From contig NZ_CP075691.1 in the NCBI RefSeq assembly GCF_020026305.1, positions 620,001 through 684,000 on the forward strand: 64,000 nt of DNA, written 5' to 3'. A program made the position numbers and the translations under genes. Positions 36,213 through 45,156 of this stretch are shown here, in pieces. The notes beneath the pieces were generated by a model. That model ran no database searches. It was given only the letters and a program-made list of their open reading frames with translations, and was not told where the DNA came from. The DNA is from Streptomyces sp. 135 (GTDB lineage Bacteria; Actinomycetota; Actinomycetes; Streptomycetales; Streptomycetaceae). The first letter of the stretch is position 1. Each line of letters begins with the position of its first letter.

Positions 36213-37688
36213 GTGGAGACCCTGACCACCCCCGAACAGGCTCTTGCCCTGGTTCAGCGTCTGGAAGACGAACTGATCTCCAGGCGCCCCCAGATCCAAC
36301 GGAACTCCGACTACTACCGGGGTATCCAGCGCCTCACCTTCGCCTCCGAACAGTTCCGCAAGTTCCACGGTGACCGGTACCGCAACTTTGCGGACAATTG
36401 GGTCCCGGTCGTCAGCGACTCCCCAGTGGAGCGTCTGACCGTTAACGGCATCCAGCCTGCTGGCTCCCAGAAGGCCGATGACGAGTCGTGGCGTGTCTGG
36501 CAGATGAACGGCCTGGACGCTGATTCGCAACTCGGCTTCCTGGGCGCGGTCAATGCCGGCCGGTCCTTCGTCCTGGTCTGGGGCAACCCTGACGACCCGG
36601 ACACTCCAGAGGTCACCTTCGAGGACGCGGCCCAGTGCATCGTGGCGTACGAGCCTGGCTCGCGTCGCAAGCGCAGGGCGGCCCTGAAGCGTTGGGATGA
36701 CGGCAATGTCTCGTACGCGACGCTGTACCTGGCTGACTCCGTCTGGAAGTTCGAGCGCCCGATACTGGGGGCCAGCTCGAAGTCCCCGCAGATGCAGGCG
36801 GTTGACGAGGAGCTGAACCGCTGGGAGCCGCGGGACACGGGCCTGGAGCCTAACCCCCAGCCGAATCCGCTGGGTGTTGTCCCGATGGTGGAGCTGCCGA
36901 ATCGCCCGACCCTGACTGAGGAGCCTGTCTCTGACGTCACGGGTGTGATCGCGATGCAGGACGCTGTGAACCTCTTGTGGGCTCAGCTCTTCACAGCCTC
37001 CGACTACGCCTCTTTCCCCCAGCGCATCGTCCTGGGCGCGGAGGTCCCTGAAGTCCCGATCCTGGACGCCGAAGGGAAGATCGTCGGTTCCCGCCCCGTG
37101 GACATGGAACGCTTCGCGGTCGACCGCGTCATGTTCTTCACGGGCGAGAACGTCAAGGTCACTGAATGGACCGCCGCCAACCTGGAGGCGTACACCAAGA
37201 TCATTGAAGTTGCGGTGGCCCACATTGCTGCGCAGACCCGCACCCCCCAGCACTACCTGATTGGCAAGATGGCCAACCTGTCCGGGGATGCCCTCCTGGC
37301 CGCGGAGACTGGCCTGGTCAAGCGCGTGCAGGAGAAACAGACCTGGTTCGGCCAGGCCCTCCGGGAGATGTTCCGGCTGATCGCACTGGCCCGCGGAGAA
37401 GACGCTAAGGCTAAGTCCATCGCTGCCGGCCAAGTGGTGTGGGCTGACGCGGAGTCCCGCTCCCATGCCCAGCTCGCTGACGCGCTCACGAAGCTTCGGC
37501 AGATGGGTTTCCCCTTCGAGTGGATCGCCCTGAAGTACGGCCTGACACCGACTGAGGTAGCGGACCTGGTGGTGATGCGGGACAAGGAGCTGGAGGCCGA
37601 CCCCATGGGTGTGCTCACAGGCCTCATGTCGCGTAATCCTTCGCAGGGTTCACCCGACCCTGATGAGTCGCCTGCCGAAGCCGCGTAG
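36213..37688 (+). CDS. Portal protein
   Basis: The 491-residue SPP1-gp6-type portal includes YYRGIQRL, the wing/stem regions and a C-terminal ADLVVMRDKELEADP. It forms the dodecameric vertex through which DNA passes. The start is odd. The only in-frame ATG/GTG near the N-terminus (GTG 36213) overlaps an AGGAGG ribosome site at 36208-36213. An in-frame CTG at 36222, eight bases after that site, may be the true start. Confidence 0.92.
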   Translation: METLTTPEQALALVQRLEDELISRRPQIQRNSDYYRGIQRLTFASEQFRKFHGDRYRNFADNWVPVVSDSPVERLTVNGIQPAGSQKADDESWRVWQMNGLDADSQLGFLGAVNAGRSFVLVWGNPDDPDTPEVTFEDAAQCIVAYEPGSRRKRRAALKRWDDGNVSYATLYLADSVWKFERPILGASSKSPQMQAVDEELNRWEPRDTGLEPNPQPNPLGVVPMVELPNRPTLTEEPVSDVTGVIAMQDAVNLLWAQLFTASDYASFPQRIVLGAEVPEVPILDAEGKIVGSRPVDMERFAVDRVMFFTGENVKVTEWTAANLEAYTKIIEVAVAHIAAQTRTPQHYLIGKMANLSGDALLAAETGLVKRVQEKQTWFGQALREMFRLIALARGEDAKAKSIAAGQVVWADAESRSHAQLADALTKLRQMGFPFEWIALKYGLTPTEVADLVVMRDKELEADPMGVLTGLMSRNPSQGSPDPDESPAEAA

Positions 37689-37696
37689 GGGGTCGC

Positions 37697-38599
37697 ATGG
37701 CCTGGAACCCCATAGCGCGCAGACACCAGGAGGCGCGTGCGGCTGTGGCAGACGCTACGGCTCGCGCTGTCCTGGCGGAGTGGGCGAAGGTCCGGCCGGA
37801 GTCTGTGGCCCGTGACTGGGCCCGGCTCCTCCCCCGGGTCACTGCCTACGTTCAGGCTGGCCAACTCCACGCCGCGGAGGGGTCCAACACGTTCATGCGT
37901 GAGTTGCTTGGACCCGATGCTGGGCCGGAGGTCGATCCCGCCCAGTTCGCTTCCCAGACGCCTGACGGTCGCGACGCGATGGGGCTTCTGGCCCGCAGTG
38001 CTCCGGCTTCGATCTCCGCCCAGCGAAGGGGGTTCAGCCCGCGTGCCGCAATGGCCCGTGGTGCTGCGTTCCTGGACCTGGTCGTTCGCACTGTCGTCGC
38101 TGACACGGGGCGCCAGGCGGACCAGGCGGCCATGGTCGCGAACAAGGGCGTGCGCGCGTACGTGCGCGTGGTGGAGCTTCCCGCGTGTTCCCGCTGCATC
38201 ATCCTGGCTGGACGCGAGTATGGCGTCTCCAGTGGCTTCCTGCGGCATCCGCGGTGTGACTGCACGATGGAGCCGGTAACCCGCCGGAACCGCCCGACTC
38301 GTCTGGACGCGGAGGACCTCTTCGAGTCGATGTCTCCGGCGCAACGTCGGAAGACGTTCGGGGAGGCTGGCGCGAAGGCCATTCAGGATGGCGCGCGTAT
38401 CTCCGCTGTCGTGAACGCCCGTAAGTCCATGGATCAGGTCGAGATGTTCGGCCGCACGGTCCAGGTGACGCGTGTTGGGACTGGCTCCCGCAAGAAGAAA
38501 CGTCCTCCGCGGCTCATGCCGGAGGAGATCTACCGCCTGGCTGGCGAGGACCGCAATCACGCAATCCGACTGCTGTACAAGAACGGCTTTCTCCGCTGA
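37697..38599 (+). CDS. MuF-like minor head protein
   Basis: The 300-residue protein follows the portal as in many siphoviruses. It contains the MuF-type core VVELPACSRCIILAGRE with the metal-like Cys pattern CSRC and HPRCDC. A C-terminal region holds MSPAQRRKTFGEAGAKAI. MuF proteins are injected or bind the portal. Similar proteins have been annotated as capsid maturation proteases, but no protease signature is visible. Confidence 0.8.
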   Translation: MAWNPIARRHQEARAAVADATARAVLAEWAKVRPESVARDWARLLPRVTAYVQAGQLHAAEGSNTFMRELLGPDAGPEVDPAQFASQTPDGRDAMGLLARSAPASISAQRRGFSPRAAMARGAAFLDLVVRTVVADTGRQADQAAMVANKGVRAYVRVVELPACSRCIILAGREYGVSSGFLRHPRCDCTMEPVTRRNRPTRLDAEDLFESMSPAQRRKTFGEAGAKAIQDGARISAVVNARKSMDQVEMFGRTVQVTRVGTGSRKKKRPPRLMPEEIYRLAGEDRNHAIRLLYKNGFLR

Positions 38600-38613
38600 C
38601 GCGCAACGCGTCG

Positions 38614-38624
38614 CCCCCCCCCCC
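38614..38624 (+). repeat. Eleven-C homopolymer
   Basis: A run of eleven C residues lies between the MuF stop and the scaffold ribosome site. It is intergenic, so length change would not shift a frame. Its length should be treated as sequencing-uncertain. Confidence 0.8.
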
Positions 38625-38652
38625 TTCTGATGACCCCGCAATGGAGTTGACG

Positions 38653-39309
38653 ATGCCTGAAGAGCTTCAGACCCCGAACGACGAGACCCTGACTCCGCAG
38701 GAGCCTGCTCCCCCGGAGGCACCTCCGGCTGGCGCTGACGGAGATGGTGACGGTCCCGATCCGGCAGGTACTGACGATCTGGGCGACGCCGGCAAGAAGG
38801 CCCTGGATTCCATGAAGTCTCGGTGGAAGACAGAGCGGGACCAGCGCCGGAAGCTGGAGGAGGAGCTGGAGACCCTCCGGTCCCCGAAGCCGTCCGGCAC
38901 GGACGACAAGGCCGACGCTGCGGAGATCAAGCGCCAGGCCACGCGCGAGGCGAACGCGAAGGCGAACCAGCGGATCATCCGCTCTGAGATCAAGGCCGCT
39001 GCCGCTGGCAAGCTGGCCGACCCGTCGGACGCCCTGGCGTACCTGGACCTGTCCCAGTTCGAGCTGGACGCGAACGGGGACGTGGACGCGGAGGAGCTGG
39101 CCGACGCAATCGAGGACCTTCTGACTCGGAAGCCATACCTGGCCGCGAACGGTCGACCGCGCTTCCAGGGCACCGCTGATGGTGGCGCCGCGCGCAAAGC
39201 GTCAGGCCCGACTCAGTTGACCCGCCAGGAACTCAACGGCATGTCCCCCGAAGCGATCGTGAAGGCGAAGCGCGAGGGACGGCTGAAGAACATCCTCTCC
39301 GGCGGCTGA
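38653..39309 (+). CDS. Capsid scaffolding protein
   Basis: This 218-residue, highly charged protein has a Pro-rich acidic N-terminus and a central coiled coil (RWKTERDQRRKLEEELETL). The C-terminus is basic (IVKAKREGRLKNILSGG), as in scaffolds that bind the coat through a basic tail. It sits directly before the capsid gene. The ATG at 38653 follows an ATGGAG ribosome site; the ATG at 38641 overlaps that site and is less likely. Confidence 0.88.
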   Translation: MPEELQTPNDETLTPQEPAPPEAPPAGADGDGDGPDPAGTDDLGDAGKKALDSMKSRWKTERDQRRKLEEELETLRSPKPSGTDDKADAAEIKRQATREANAKANQRIIRSEIKAAAAGKLADPSDALAYLDLSQFELDANGDVDAEELADAIEDLLTRKPYLAANGRPRFQGTADGGAARKASGPTQLTRQELNGMSPEAIVKAKREGRLKNILSGG

Positions 39310-39365
39310 CGCCGACCCCTTCCCTGCCGGATCTCCGGCACCCCTCCCCCTGAAAGGACGCCTCC

Positions 39366-40190
39366 GTGGCTGTCACTTCTTTCATCCCGGAGATCTGGAA
39401 CGCCCAGCTCCTGACCGACTTCCGTGAGCAGACCATCGCCGTAGCTCTCGCCAATCGCGAGTACGAAGGCAACGCGACCCGGGGCAACACGGTCCGTATC
39501 AACACTGCCGGCGCCGTGGCCGTGAAGGACTACAAGGCCGCGGGCCGCACGACCGCCCCGGACGCTGTGGCCACCACGTCGGAAGACCTCCTGATCGACC
39601 AGGAGAAGAACTTCGACTTCTACGTGGACGACATCGACCGCGCCCAGGCGGCTGGCTCGATGGACAGCTTCACCCGGTCGGCAGGTGAGGGCCTGGCGGA
39701 GGACGCCGACAAGTTTCTTCTGGGCCTGGCTGTTGCTGGCGCTTCGACTGCGCTCCCGTCCGCGAACCTGACTCCGGCCACCGCGCTGAACGTGATCAGG
39801 GACATGAACAAGTCGATGAACAAGAACAAGATCCCGAAGTCCCAGCGCGTCCTGATCATCAACGCGGAGTTCGAGGCAATCCTCCTGGACGCGGACGCGA
39901 AGCTGATGAACGTCGACCAGTCGGGCGCCAGCGAGACGCTGCGGAACGCGACCCTGGGCCGCTACCTGAACTTCACGATCATCTCGTCCGAGAACCTTCC
40001 GACGGTGTCCGCGCCCCAGGCCGTGGGTCTCTACACCCCGACGCTCGCGTACGTCTCCCAGGTGGAGAAGACGGAGGCCATGCGTGCGGACAACAAGTTC
40101 AGTGACCGTCTTCGCGGCCTGCACGTTTACGGCGGTCGGGTCATGCGCGGCGGTAAGGGCATCGTGACCTTCACCGACAGCACGGCCTGA
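39366..40190 (+). CDS. Major capsid protein
   Basis: The 274-residue coat protein begins FIPEIWNAQLLTDFREQTIA and contains GNTVRINTAG near residue 45. KSQRVLIINAEFEAILLD and GLHVYGGRVMRGGKG are later landmarks. These fit the P22-type, HK97-fold coat proteins of actinophages. The GTG follows GAAAGGACG. It lies between the scaffold and connector genes. No separate protease gene is evident. Confidence 0.92.
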   Translation: MAVTSFIPEIWNAQLLTDFREQTIAVALANREYEGNATRGNTVRINTAGAVAVKDYKAAGRTTAPDAVATTSEDLLIDQEKNFDFYVDDIDRAQAAGSMDSFTRSAGEGLAEDADKFLLGLAVAGASTALPSANLTPATALNVIRDMNKSMNKNKIPKSQRVLIINAEFEAILLDADAKLMNVDQSGASETLRNATLGRYLNFTIISSENLPTVSAPQAVGLYTPTLAYVSQVEKTEAMRADNKFSDRLRGLHVYGGRVMRGGKGIVTFTDSTA

Positions 40191-40192
40191 TC

Positions 40193-40366
40193 GTGGCGTA
40201 CGTGATCGGCCCGAATGGGGCCAGGGCGTACATCCCGGATGACGTCGCTGCCTGCCTGGTAGGTGACGGGTCCGGTGAGTACACGTACGCGCCAGACGAG
40301 AAGCCGGAGCCGCCCAAGGCTCCCACTCCCAGGCGCGCGCCCGCGCGTCGCAAGTCCACCACCTAG
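40193..40366 (+). CDS. Small head protein (57 residues)
   Basis: A GTG two bases after the capsid stop opens a 57-residue frame. It begins MAYVIGPNGARAYIPDDVA and ends with a Pro/Lys/Arg-rich tail (KPEPPKAPTPRRAPARRKST). It fills the space to the connector gene exactly, and the connector's ribosome site AGGAGG overlaps its stop. Short basic-tailed proteins in this place are often head decoration or completion proteins, but the role is unproven. Confidence 0.75.
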   Translation: MAYVIGPNGARAYIPDDVAACLVGDGSGEYTYAPDEKPEPPKAPTPRRAPARRKSTT

Positions 40367-40379
40367 GAGGTGACGTCCC

Positions 40380-40964
40380 ATGGCCCTGGCTCCTCTCGCC
40401 ACGGTCGCTGACCTGGAGGCCCGGGGCGTCACCATCGAGCTGGACGAGCTGACCGCCGTTACCGCGTACCTGGACGTGGCTTCCACCCTGGTTCGTCAGG
40501 CGGCGGGCTCTCCAGTCTCTGAGACGACCAGCACCGTGGTTCTGGAGGGCGGCCCGTCGCCTTGGCTGTGTCTGCCTGGACTGCCGGTCCGGTCGGTGTC
40601 TGCGGTGACGGTGGACGGCCTCGCGGATTCTCGTTGGACGCTGGTCCCCTCTGGCGCGCTGTACCGCTCCTGCGGCTGGTTCAGTGTCGCGGACCTGACC
40701 CTGGTCGAGGTGACATATGTTCACGGTCTGCCTGAGGTCCCTGCCGACATCGTCGACATGGTGTGCCGCATGGTCGGCCAGGAACTCCTCTCCTTCCGTT
40801 CCGGTGAGGGTGTCTCCCGCGTTCTGAAGACGGAGCGGATCGGGGACTACTCCGCCGGCTATGACACTGACCTGGAGACAGGCACCCTGGCGCTGACGAG
40901 GTTCCAGCGGGACCGCCTGGCCGCGCGCTTCGGCGGTGGCGTCGGGTCGGTGCGTGCGCGGTGA
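40380..40964 (+). CDS. Head-tail connector (adaptor) protein
   Basis: The 194-residue protein begins LATVADLEARGVTIELDEL, as in gp6/gp15-type adaptors. It has a predicted helical first part and a beta-rich middle (LPVRSVSAVTVDGLAD; TLVEVTYVHGLPEVPADI). It would bind the portal ring. CTAGGAGGTGACGTCCC gives a strong ribosome site. It overlaps the next gene by four bases. Confidence 0.82.
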   Translation: MALAPLATVADLEARGVTIELDELTAVTAYLDVASTLVRQAAGSPVSETTSTVVLEGGPSPWLCLPGLPVRSVSAVTVDGLADSRWTLVPSGALYRSCGWFSVADLTLVEVTYVHGLPEVPADIVDMVCRMVGQELLSFRSGEGVSRVLKTERIGDYSAGYDTDLETGTLALTRFQRDRLAARFGGGVGSVRAR

Positions 40965-41302
40965 GTCGAGTCTCTCGTCTGCTGAACGCACGCGCTGACC
41001 TCTGGCGCCGGACCCGTGTCTCTGACGGCATGGGCGGCTGGGTGGACACCTGGGCCCAGGTAGGCAGTAGGCCTGTCCGGGTCCGTGTCTCCCAGCCGTC
41101 CGCCACGGAGCGGACAGTGGCAGACCAGTCCGGCGCGAAGTTGACACATGTCGTGTACGCGGACGACCGCGCTGATGTGCGCCGCGGTGACGAGCTGCGT
41201 CAGCCTGGCCGCACCTTCAAGGTGTTGGCCGTCTTCGAACCTTCCGAGCCTGGGACGTACCTGCGCGTGAACTGCGAGGTACACCAGGCCGCTACCCCAT
41301 AG
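40961..41302 (+). CDS. Head closure/stopper protein
   Basis: This 113-residue beta-rich protein (RADLWRRTRVSDGMGGWV; LTHVVYADDRADVRRGDEL) resembles the SPP1 gp16/HK97 head-closure family, which seals DNA in the capsid. The GTG start overlaps the adaptor stop (GTGA). Confidence 0.8.
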   Translation: MSRVSRLLNARADLWRRTRVSDGMGGWVDTWAQVGSRPVRVRVSQPSATERTVADQSGAKLTHVVYADDRADVRRGDELRQPGRTFKVLAVFEPSEPGTYLRVNCEVHQAATP

Positions 41303-41311
41303 GAGGCCCGC

Positions 41312-41680
41312 ATGGCATCCGCTGTATCGGGCCTCCAGACGGCTCTCCGTCGCCTGCGTGAACTCCCTCTGCGCATGAATCGCGCCCGTAATCAGGCGCT
41401 GGAGGAGTGGGCGGGGGCCATCGAAGCCACGGCTAAGGACCTGGCCCCGAAGCGTACGGGGCGTCTGGAGGGCTCCATCGAGGCGCGTACGAACGCCAGC
41501 ACCGGCAAGGCCTGGGTGACGGTCGACCCCTCCCTCCGCCTGGAGTATCCGTACTACGTGGAGAAGGGCACTTCCAAGATGGAGGCCCAGCCCTTCCTAG
41601 GCCCTGCGGCCCAACTTCATCGGCGCACTGGTGAGCGCGCAGTCCGCGCCGCCGCCAGCCGCCTCCTACGGAGATGGTGA
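41312..41680 (+). CDS. HK97-gp10-like neck/tail completion protein
   Basis: The 122-residue protein contains ALEEWAGAIEATAKDLAPKRTGRLEGSI and ending PYYVEKGTSKMEAQPFLGPA in outline, the hallmarks of HK97 gp10-like proteins at the head-tail joint. TAGGAGG precedes the ATG. The next gene starts one base after its stop. Confidence 0.88.
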   Translation: MASAVSGLQTALRRLRELPLRMNRARNQALEEWAGAIEATAKDLAPKRTGRLEGSIEARTNASTGKAWVTVDPSLRLEYPYYVEKGTSKMEAQPFLGPAAQLHRRTGERAVRAAASRLLRRW

Positions 41681-41681
41681 C

Positions 41682-42083
41682 GTGGCTACCGCTCTGCGTC
41701 CTCTCCAGACAGCCATCTACGCGAAGGCCACCGCGTCCTCTGCCCTGATGTCTCGAATCTCCGGCCTGTACGACGAAGTCCCGGAGCCAGCCGCCTTCCC
41801 CTACGTCTCCTTCGGCTCCATCACGGAGACACGTGACGACGCGCACGATCACCAGGGCCTGGACGTCGTGGTGACGCTGGATATCTGGTCGAAGGCGCCA
41901 GGTTTCGGTCAGGCGTACGACGTCTTTGCCGCACTGGACGCTGCGCTGGACCGCGTCCCCCTGGCTGTCGCTGGCTTCACGGACGTCTCGATCCGGCATG
42001 AACAGCACGAAGCCATGCGCGATCCAGACCCTGACGTCCGCCACATCTCTGCGCAGTACCGCGTGACGCTGACCGCGGTCTGA
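41682..42083 (+). CDS. Tail terminator (DUF3168-like)
   Basis: The 133-residue protein begins LRPLQTAIYAKATAS and has LDVVVTLDIWSKAPGFGQAYDVFAALDAAL in outline, then YRVTLTAV at the end. This fits the DUF3168/gpU-like tail-terminator family. The GTG at 41682 has GGAGATGG before it. A start at 41631 would overlap the previous gene by 50 bases. Confidence 0.85.
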   Translation: MATALRPLQTAIYAKATASSALMSRISGLYDEVPEPAAFPYVSFGSITETRDDAHDHQGLDVVVTLDIWSKAPGFGQAYDVFAALDAALDRVPLAVAGFTDVSIRHEQHEAMRDPDPDVRHISAQYRVTLTAV

Positions 42084-42119
42084 CGCTCTCCCTCCCTTTT
42101 CTTGTTAGGAGCTGGCCGC

Positions 42120-42548
42120 ATGGCTGGACTTGACGCGTTCGGAATTTCTTTCCAGCGCTCCGACATGACCCCCACGACTCCGACGTTCACCGCAATCGGA
42201 AACGTCACTTCGGTGTCCGGTCCCGAGATTGAGCGGGAGACGTACGACGTGACCGCCCACGATTCGGTTGCCGGATGGCGCGAGTTCATCGGCGGCCTGA
42301 AGGACGGCGGGGAGGTCAGCCTGGAGCTGAACTACGACCCCCGCAAGCACGATGACCTCGTGGAGGACTTCGAGGACACCGAAGCGCGGAATTACAAGCT
42401 GGTATTTCCGGCGACTGCCGGCGGTGGCTCCTGGGCCTTCAAGGCCATCCTGACTGGCTTCACGCAGGAGGCGCCCGTGGACGACAAGTTCACCGGCGAA
42501 CTGACCTTCAAGGTGACCGGCAAGCCGACCATTACCCCCGGAGCGTGA
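42120..42548 (+). CDS. Major tail tube protein
   Basis: The 142-residue tail tube protein has strands typical of the lambda gpV/TTP fold. They include TAIGNVTSVSGPEIERETY, GLKDGGEVSLELNYDP and FTGELTFKVTGKPTI. It polymerises around the tape measure to form the tail. TTAGGAGCTGGCCGC before ATG 42120 fixes the start. It precedes the frameshifted chaperone pair, as expected. Confidence 0.9.
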   Translation: MAGLDAFGISFQRSDMTPTTPTFTAIGNVTSVSGPEIERETYDVTAHDSVAGWREFIGGLKDGGEVSLELNYDPRKHDDLVEDFEDTEARNYKLVFPATAGGGSWAFKAILTGFTQEAPVDDKFTGELTFKVTGKPTITPGA

Positions 42549-42551
42549 CCC

Positions 42552-42917
42552 GTGCCTTATCTGTCTGCTGACGACATCCTTTCCGCCGATGACCTCCAGC
42601 GGGAGCCGGTGGACGTCCCCGAGTGGGGCGGAACGGTCCTGGTCCAGGGCATGGACGGTACGAGTCGCGACCGCTTCGAGGCGGCCATGATGAACGACAA
42701 CATGTCCGGCGTCTCGAAGGAGAACGCCCTGGACAACTACCGCGCTCGCCTGGCCGCTGCCTGTCTCGTGGACGAGAACGGCAAGCGCCTTTTCCAGGGC
42801 GCTGCGGTAAAGCGGCTGGGCGAGAAGAGCGCCCAGGCTCTCACCAGGGTCGTGGAGGCCGCTTCCCGCCTCTCCGGTCTGACGGATTCTGACGTCAAGG
42901 AACTGACGGGAAACTGA
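42552..42917 (+). CDS. Tail assembly chaperone, short form (gpG-like)
   Basis: The 121-residue protein contains VLVQGMDGTSRDRFEAAMM and ends KELTGN at a TGA directly after the slippery heptamer GGGAAAC. It binds the tape measure during tail assembly. Most ribosomes should terminate here, and a minority should shift -1 to make the longer form. The GTG at 42552 is three bases after the tail tube stop. Confidence 0.9.
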   Translation: MPYLSADDILSADDLQREPVDVPEWGGTVLVQGMDGTSRDRFEAAMMNDNMSGVSKENALDNYRARLAAACLVDENGKRLFQGAAVKRLGEKSAQALTRVVEAASRLSGLTDSDVKELTGN

Positions 42918-43249
42918 CTGCCCGCCCGGAGCGAGCCTTCTATTTCCGCCTGGCCAGTCATCTGGGCATGCCTGTCCGTGAGTTGCTTGCGCGCACGTCT
43001 TCCCGTGAACTCACGGAGTGGATGGCGTACGAGAAGATCACGGGCCCGCTGGATATTCGCCTTCGCGGTGATATCCAGGCTGGCATCGTCGCCGCGACTG
43101 TCGCCAACTCCCAGGGTGCGAAAAAGAAGACGAAGGCTTCCGACTTCATCCCGGTCTGGTTCAAGCGCCGTAAGTCGCCTGAAGAGATTTGGCGTGACGT
43201 GATGGCCGCGAATTCAGCTCTGGGCGGGTCCGTCAGCACAACCGAATAA
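42552..43249 (+). CDS. Tail assembly chaperone, frameshifted long form (gpGT-like)
   Basis: A -1 shift at 42908-42914 joins the 121-residue first frame to 111 codons in the next frame, giving about 232 residues. The second frame is open from 42914 through the first stop codon. It encodes PERAFYFRLASHLGMPVRELL and SSRELTEWMAYEKI, conserved in chaperone T-domains. The only ATG of that frame (42968) lies inside this conserved stretch, so separate initiation is unlikely. Confidence 0.88.
42908..42914 (+). promoter_or_regulatory. -1 programmed ribosomal frameshift site GGGAAAC
   Basis: The heptamer G GGA AAC has GGA and AAC as zero-frame codons and is followed immediately by TGA. It fits the X XXY YYZ rule used by tailed phages. 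GCCCGCCCGG downstream could fold, but no strong hairpin is obvious. Confidence 0.9.
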
Positions 43250-43294
43250 CAACCGCAGCACCACAACCGCAAAACAAATGAATGGGGGTGGCCT

Positions 43295-45142
43295 ATGGCC
43301 ACGCTGGCGTCCCTCACGGTCCGGCTGGGGATCGACACCAACCCCGTGGTTGCGGGCGCCCGCAGGGCCGTGGCCTCCCTCCGCTCCATCGGCGTCGGCA
43401 CGGACGACATGATCCGTGATGCCAACGGGCGTTTGCGTAACGCGCAGGGCCAGTTCGCCAGCGCTGGCCGCGGCATGGGTTCTGCCCTGGGCAACGGTCT
43501 CCGCTCTGGCATGGCCGGCGGGATGAAGGCGCTGTCCGCCGCCCCGAAACTCCTGGGGGGCATCGCTGCCGCTTCAGTAGGGGCGGCTGGAGCGCTGGCC
43601 GCTGTGCCGCTCGCGGTGCTCGGCCTGGGTGTTGCCGTCGCTGCCCAGAACGCGGAAGTCAAGTCGGCTTTCTCTGACCTGAAGAGCCACGTCACGTCAG
43701 AGATGCAAAGCCTGGCCAAGCCACTGGTGGGCCCGCTGAAGGAAGCGGCCGGCCAGATGAAGGACATTTTCGATGATCTGGCCCCGCAGATAGGCCAGCT
43801 CTTCAAGGCCATGGCGCCGATGATCGAGCCGCTAGTGGCTGGCGTCGGCGAGTTCGCGAAGGGCCTCCTGTCTGGCCTGGTCCCCGCGATGGAGGCCGCA
43901 CAGCCTCTGGTCGAGGCCATCGGCTCTGGCCTGGGCACGCTGGGCGGAGCCCTGGGTGGCTTCCTGGAAGGCCTGGCCTCTGGAGCTGGAGGCGCCGCCG
44001 CACTATTCGATGGTCTGTTCGATGCCGTGGGCGCACTCCTGCCCACCCTGGGTGAGCTTCTCGGCACACTCCTGGAGGTAGCGGGGCCCGGTCTAGGCCA
44101 GCTCCTGTCCGGCCTGGCGCCTGTGATCAAGATGCTGGGGGCCAGCCTCCAGCCGGTGATCGTCGCCCTGAAGCCGGTCCTGGCCGCCTTGGTCCAGGCC
44201 GTCCTGGCGCTCCTCCAGGCGTTCCTCCCGCTCCTGCCAGTCCTGGCTCAACTGGTTGTTGCCGTCCTCCCTGCGCTGACCCCGATCCTGACCGCCCTGG
44301 TACCGCTCTTCCAGGCCCTGGGCCAAGTAGTCGCGGCCTTGGTCCCGATCCTCATCCCTTTGATCGCGATCATCGCGCAACTGGCCGCGATCCTGGGCGA
44401 ATATCTGGCCCGGTACATCACTACCGTCGTCATCCCTGCCGTTCAGGCGGTCGCTGCGATCCTGCGAGGCGACTTCTCCCAGGCGTGGGCGCTGGCGAAG
44501 CAGGCTGTTTCGGGTGCCGCACGGTTCATCGTCAGCCTGATCACCCGACTTCCCGGGCAGGTTGCTGCCGTTCTCCGGCCTCTGATCACGAAGGTGGGTC
44601 AGATCGCGCTCCAGGCCGGCGTGAAGCTGATCTCCACGGTTAAGCAGTGGATCTCTGACGCCGTTCGCTGGATCAAAACGCTTCCCAGTAAGGCGAAGTC
44701 GGCCCTGTCCGGCATCGGAAGCGCACTGATCAACGCCGGAAAGCAACTGGTCAAGGGCTTCATCTCCGGCATCACTTCGATGTTCGGCTCCGTGAAGTCG
44801 AAGCTCTCCAGCCTTACCGGCATGCTGCCGGACTGGAAGGGCCCGGAGCGTCTTGACAAGAAGATCCTTACGCCAGCAGGCCGCTCCGTCCTCCAGGGCT
44901 TCATGCGAGGCATCGACGCCCAAACGCCCCTACTGAGGCGCCAGCTTCAGGGGCTGACGTCGGATCTGCCAGGCATGACCGCAGACATCACCCCGAAGGG
45001 CGTCTTCAGCGCTTCCTCGCGCAATGAACAGCGCGTCGTCTTCGACGTGACCGGCGCGGACGAGGACATGAAGCGTCTGATCCGCCGCATCGTCAAGACC
45101 CAGGGCCGCGGCTCTGTGCAGACCGCATTCGGTACTTACTGA
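43295..45142 (+). CDS. Tail tape measure protein
   Basis: This 615-residue protein sets tail length. It opens LTVRLGIDTNPVVAGARRAV, has a Gly/Ala/Leu/Pro-rich hydrophobic middle (about residues 85-380) and a helical C-terminal half. At the usual 0.15 nm per residue it predicts a tail of about 90 nm. AATGGGGGTGGCCT precedes the ATG. It lacks an obvious peptidase or transglycosylase domain. Confidence 0.93.
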   Translation: MATLASLTVRLGIDTNPVVAGARRAVASLRSIGVGTDDMIRDANGRLRNAQGQFASAGRGMGSALGNGLRSGMAGGMKALSAAPKLLGGIAAASVGAAGALAAVPLAVLGLGVAVAAQNAEVKSAFSDLKSHVTSEMQSLAKPLVGPLKEAAGQMKDIFDDLAPQIGQLFKAMAPMIEPLVAGVGEFAKGLLSGLVPAMEAAQPLVEAIGSGLGTLGGALGGFLEGLASGAGGAAALFDGLFDAVGALLPTLGELLGTLLEVAGPGLGQLLSGLAPVIKMLGASLQPVIVALKPVLAALVQAVLALLQAFLPLLPVLAQLVVAVLPALTPILTALVPLFQALGQVVAALVPILIPLIAIIAQLAAILGEYLARYITTVVIPAVQAVAAILRGDFSQAWALAKQAVSGAARFIVSLITRLPGQVAAVLRPLITKVGQIALQAGVKLISTVKQWISDAVRWIKTLPSKAKSALSGIGSALINAGKQLVKGFISGITSMFGSVKSKLSSLTGMLPDWKGPERLDKKILTPAGRSVLQGFMRGIDAQTPLLRRQLQGLTSDLPGMTADITPKGVFSASSRNEQRVVFDVTGADEDMKRLIRRIVKTQGRGSVQTAFGTY

Positions 45143-45156
45143 GAAAGGAGGGGGCC

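Noticed and set aside
42968..43249. Separate 93-residue gene after the tail chaperone
   Set aside because: The same frame is open upstream to the slippery heptamer and conserved residues precede its ATG, so it is the second part of the frameshift product.
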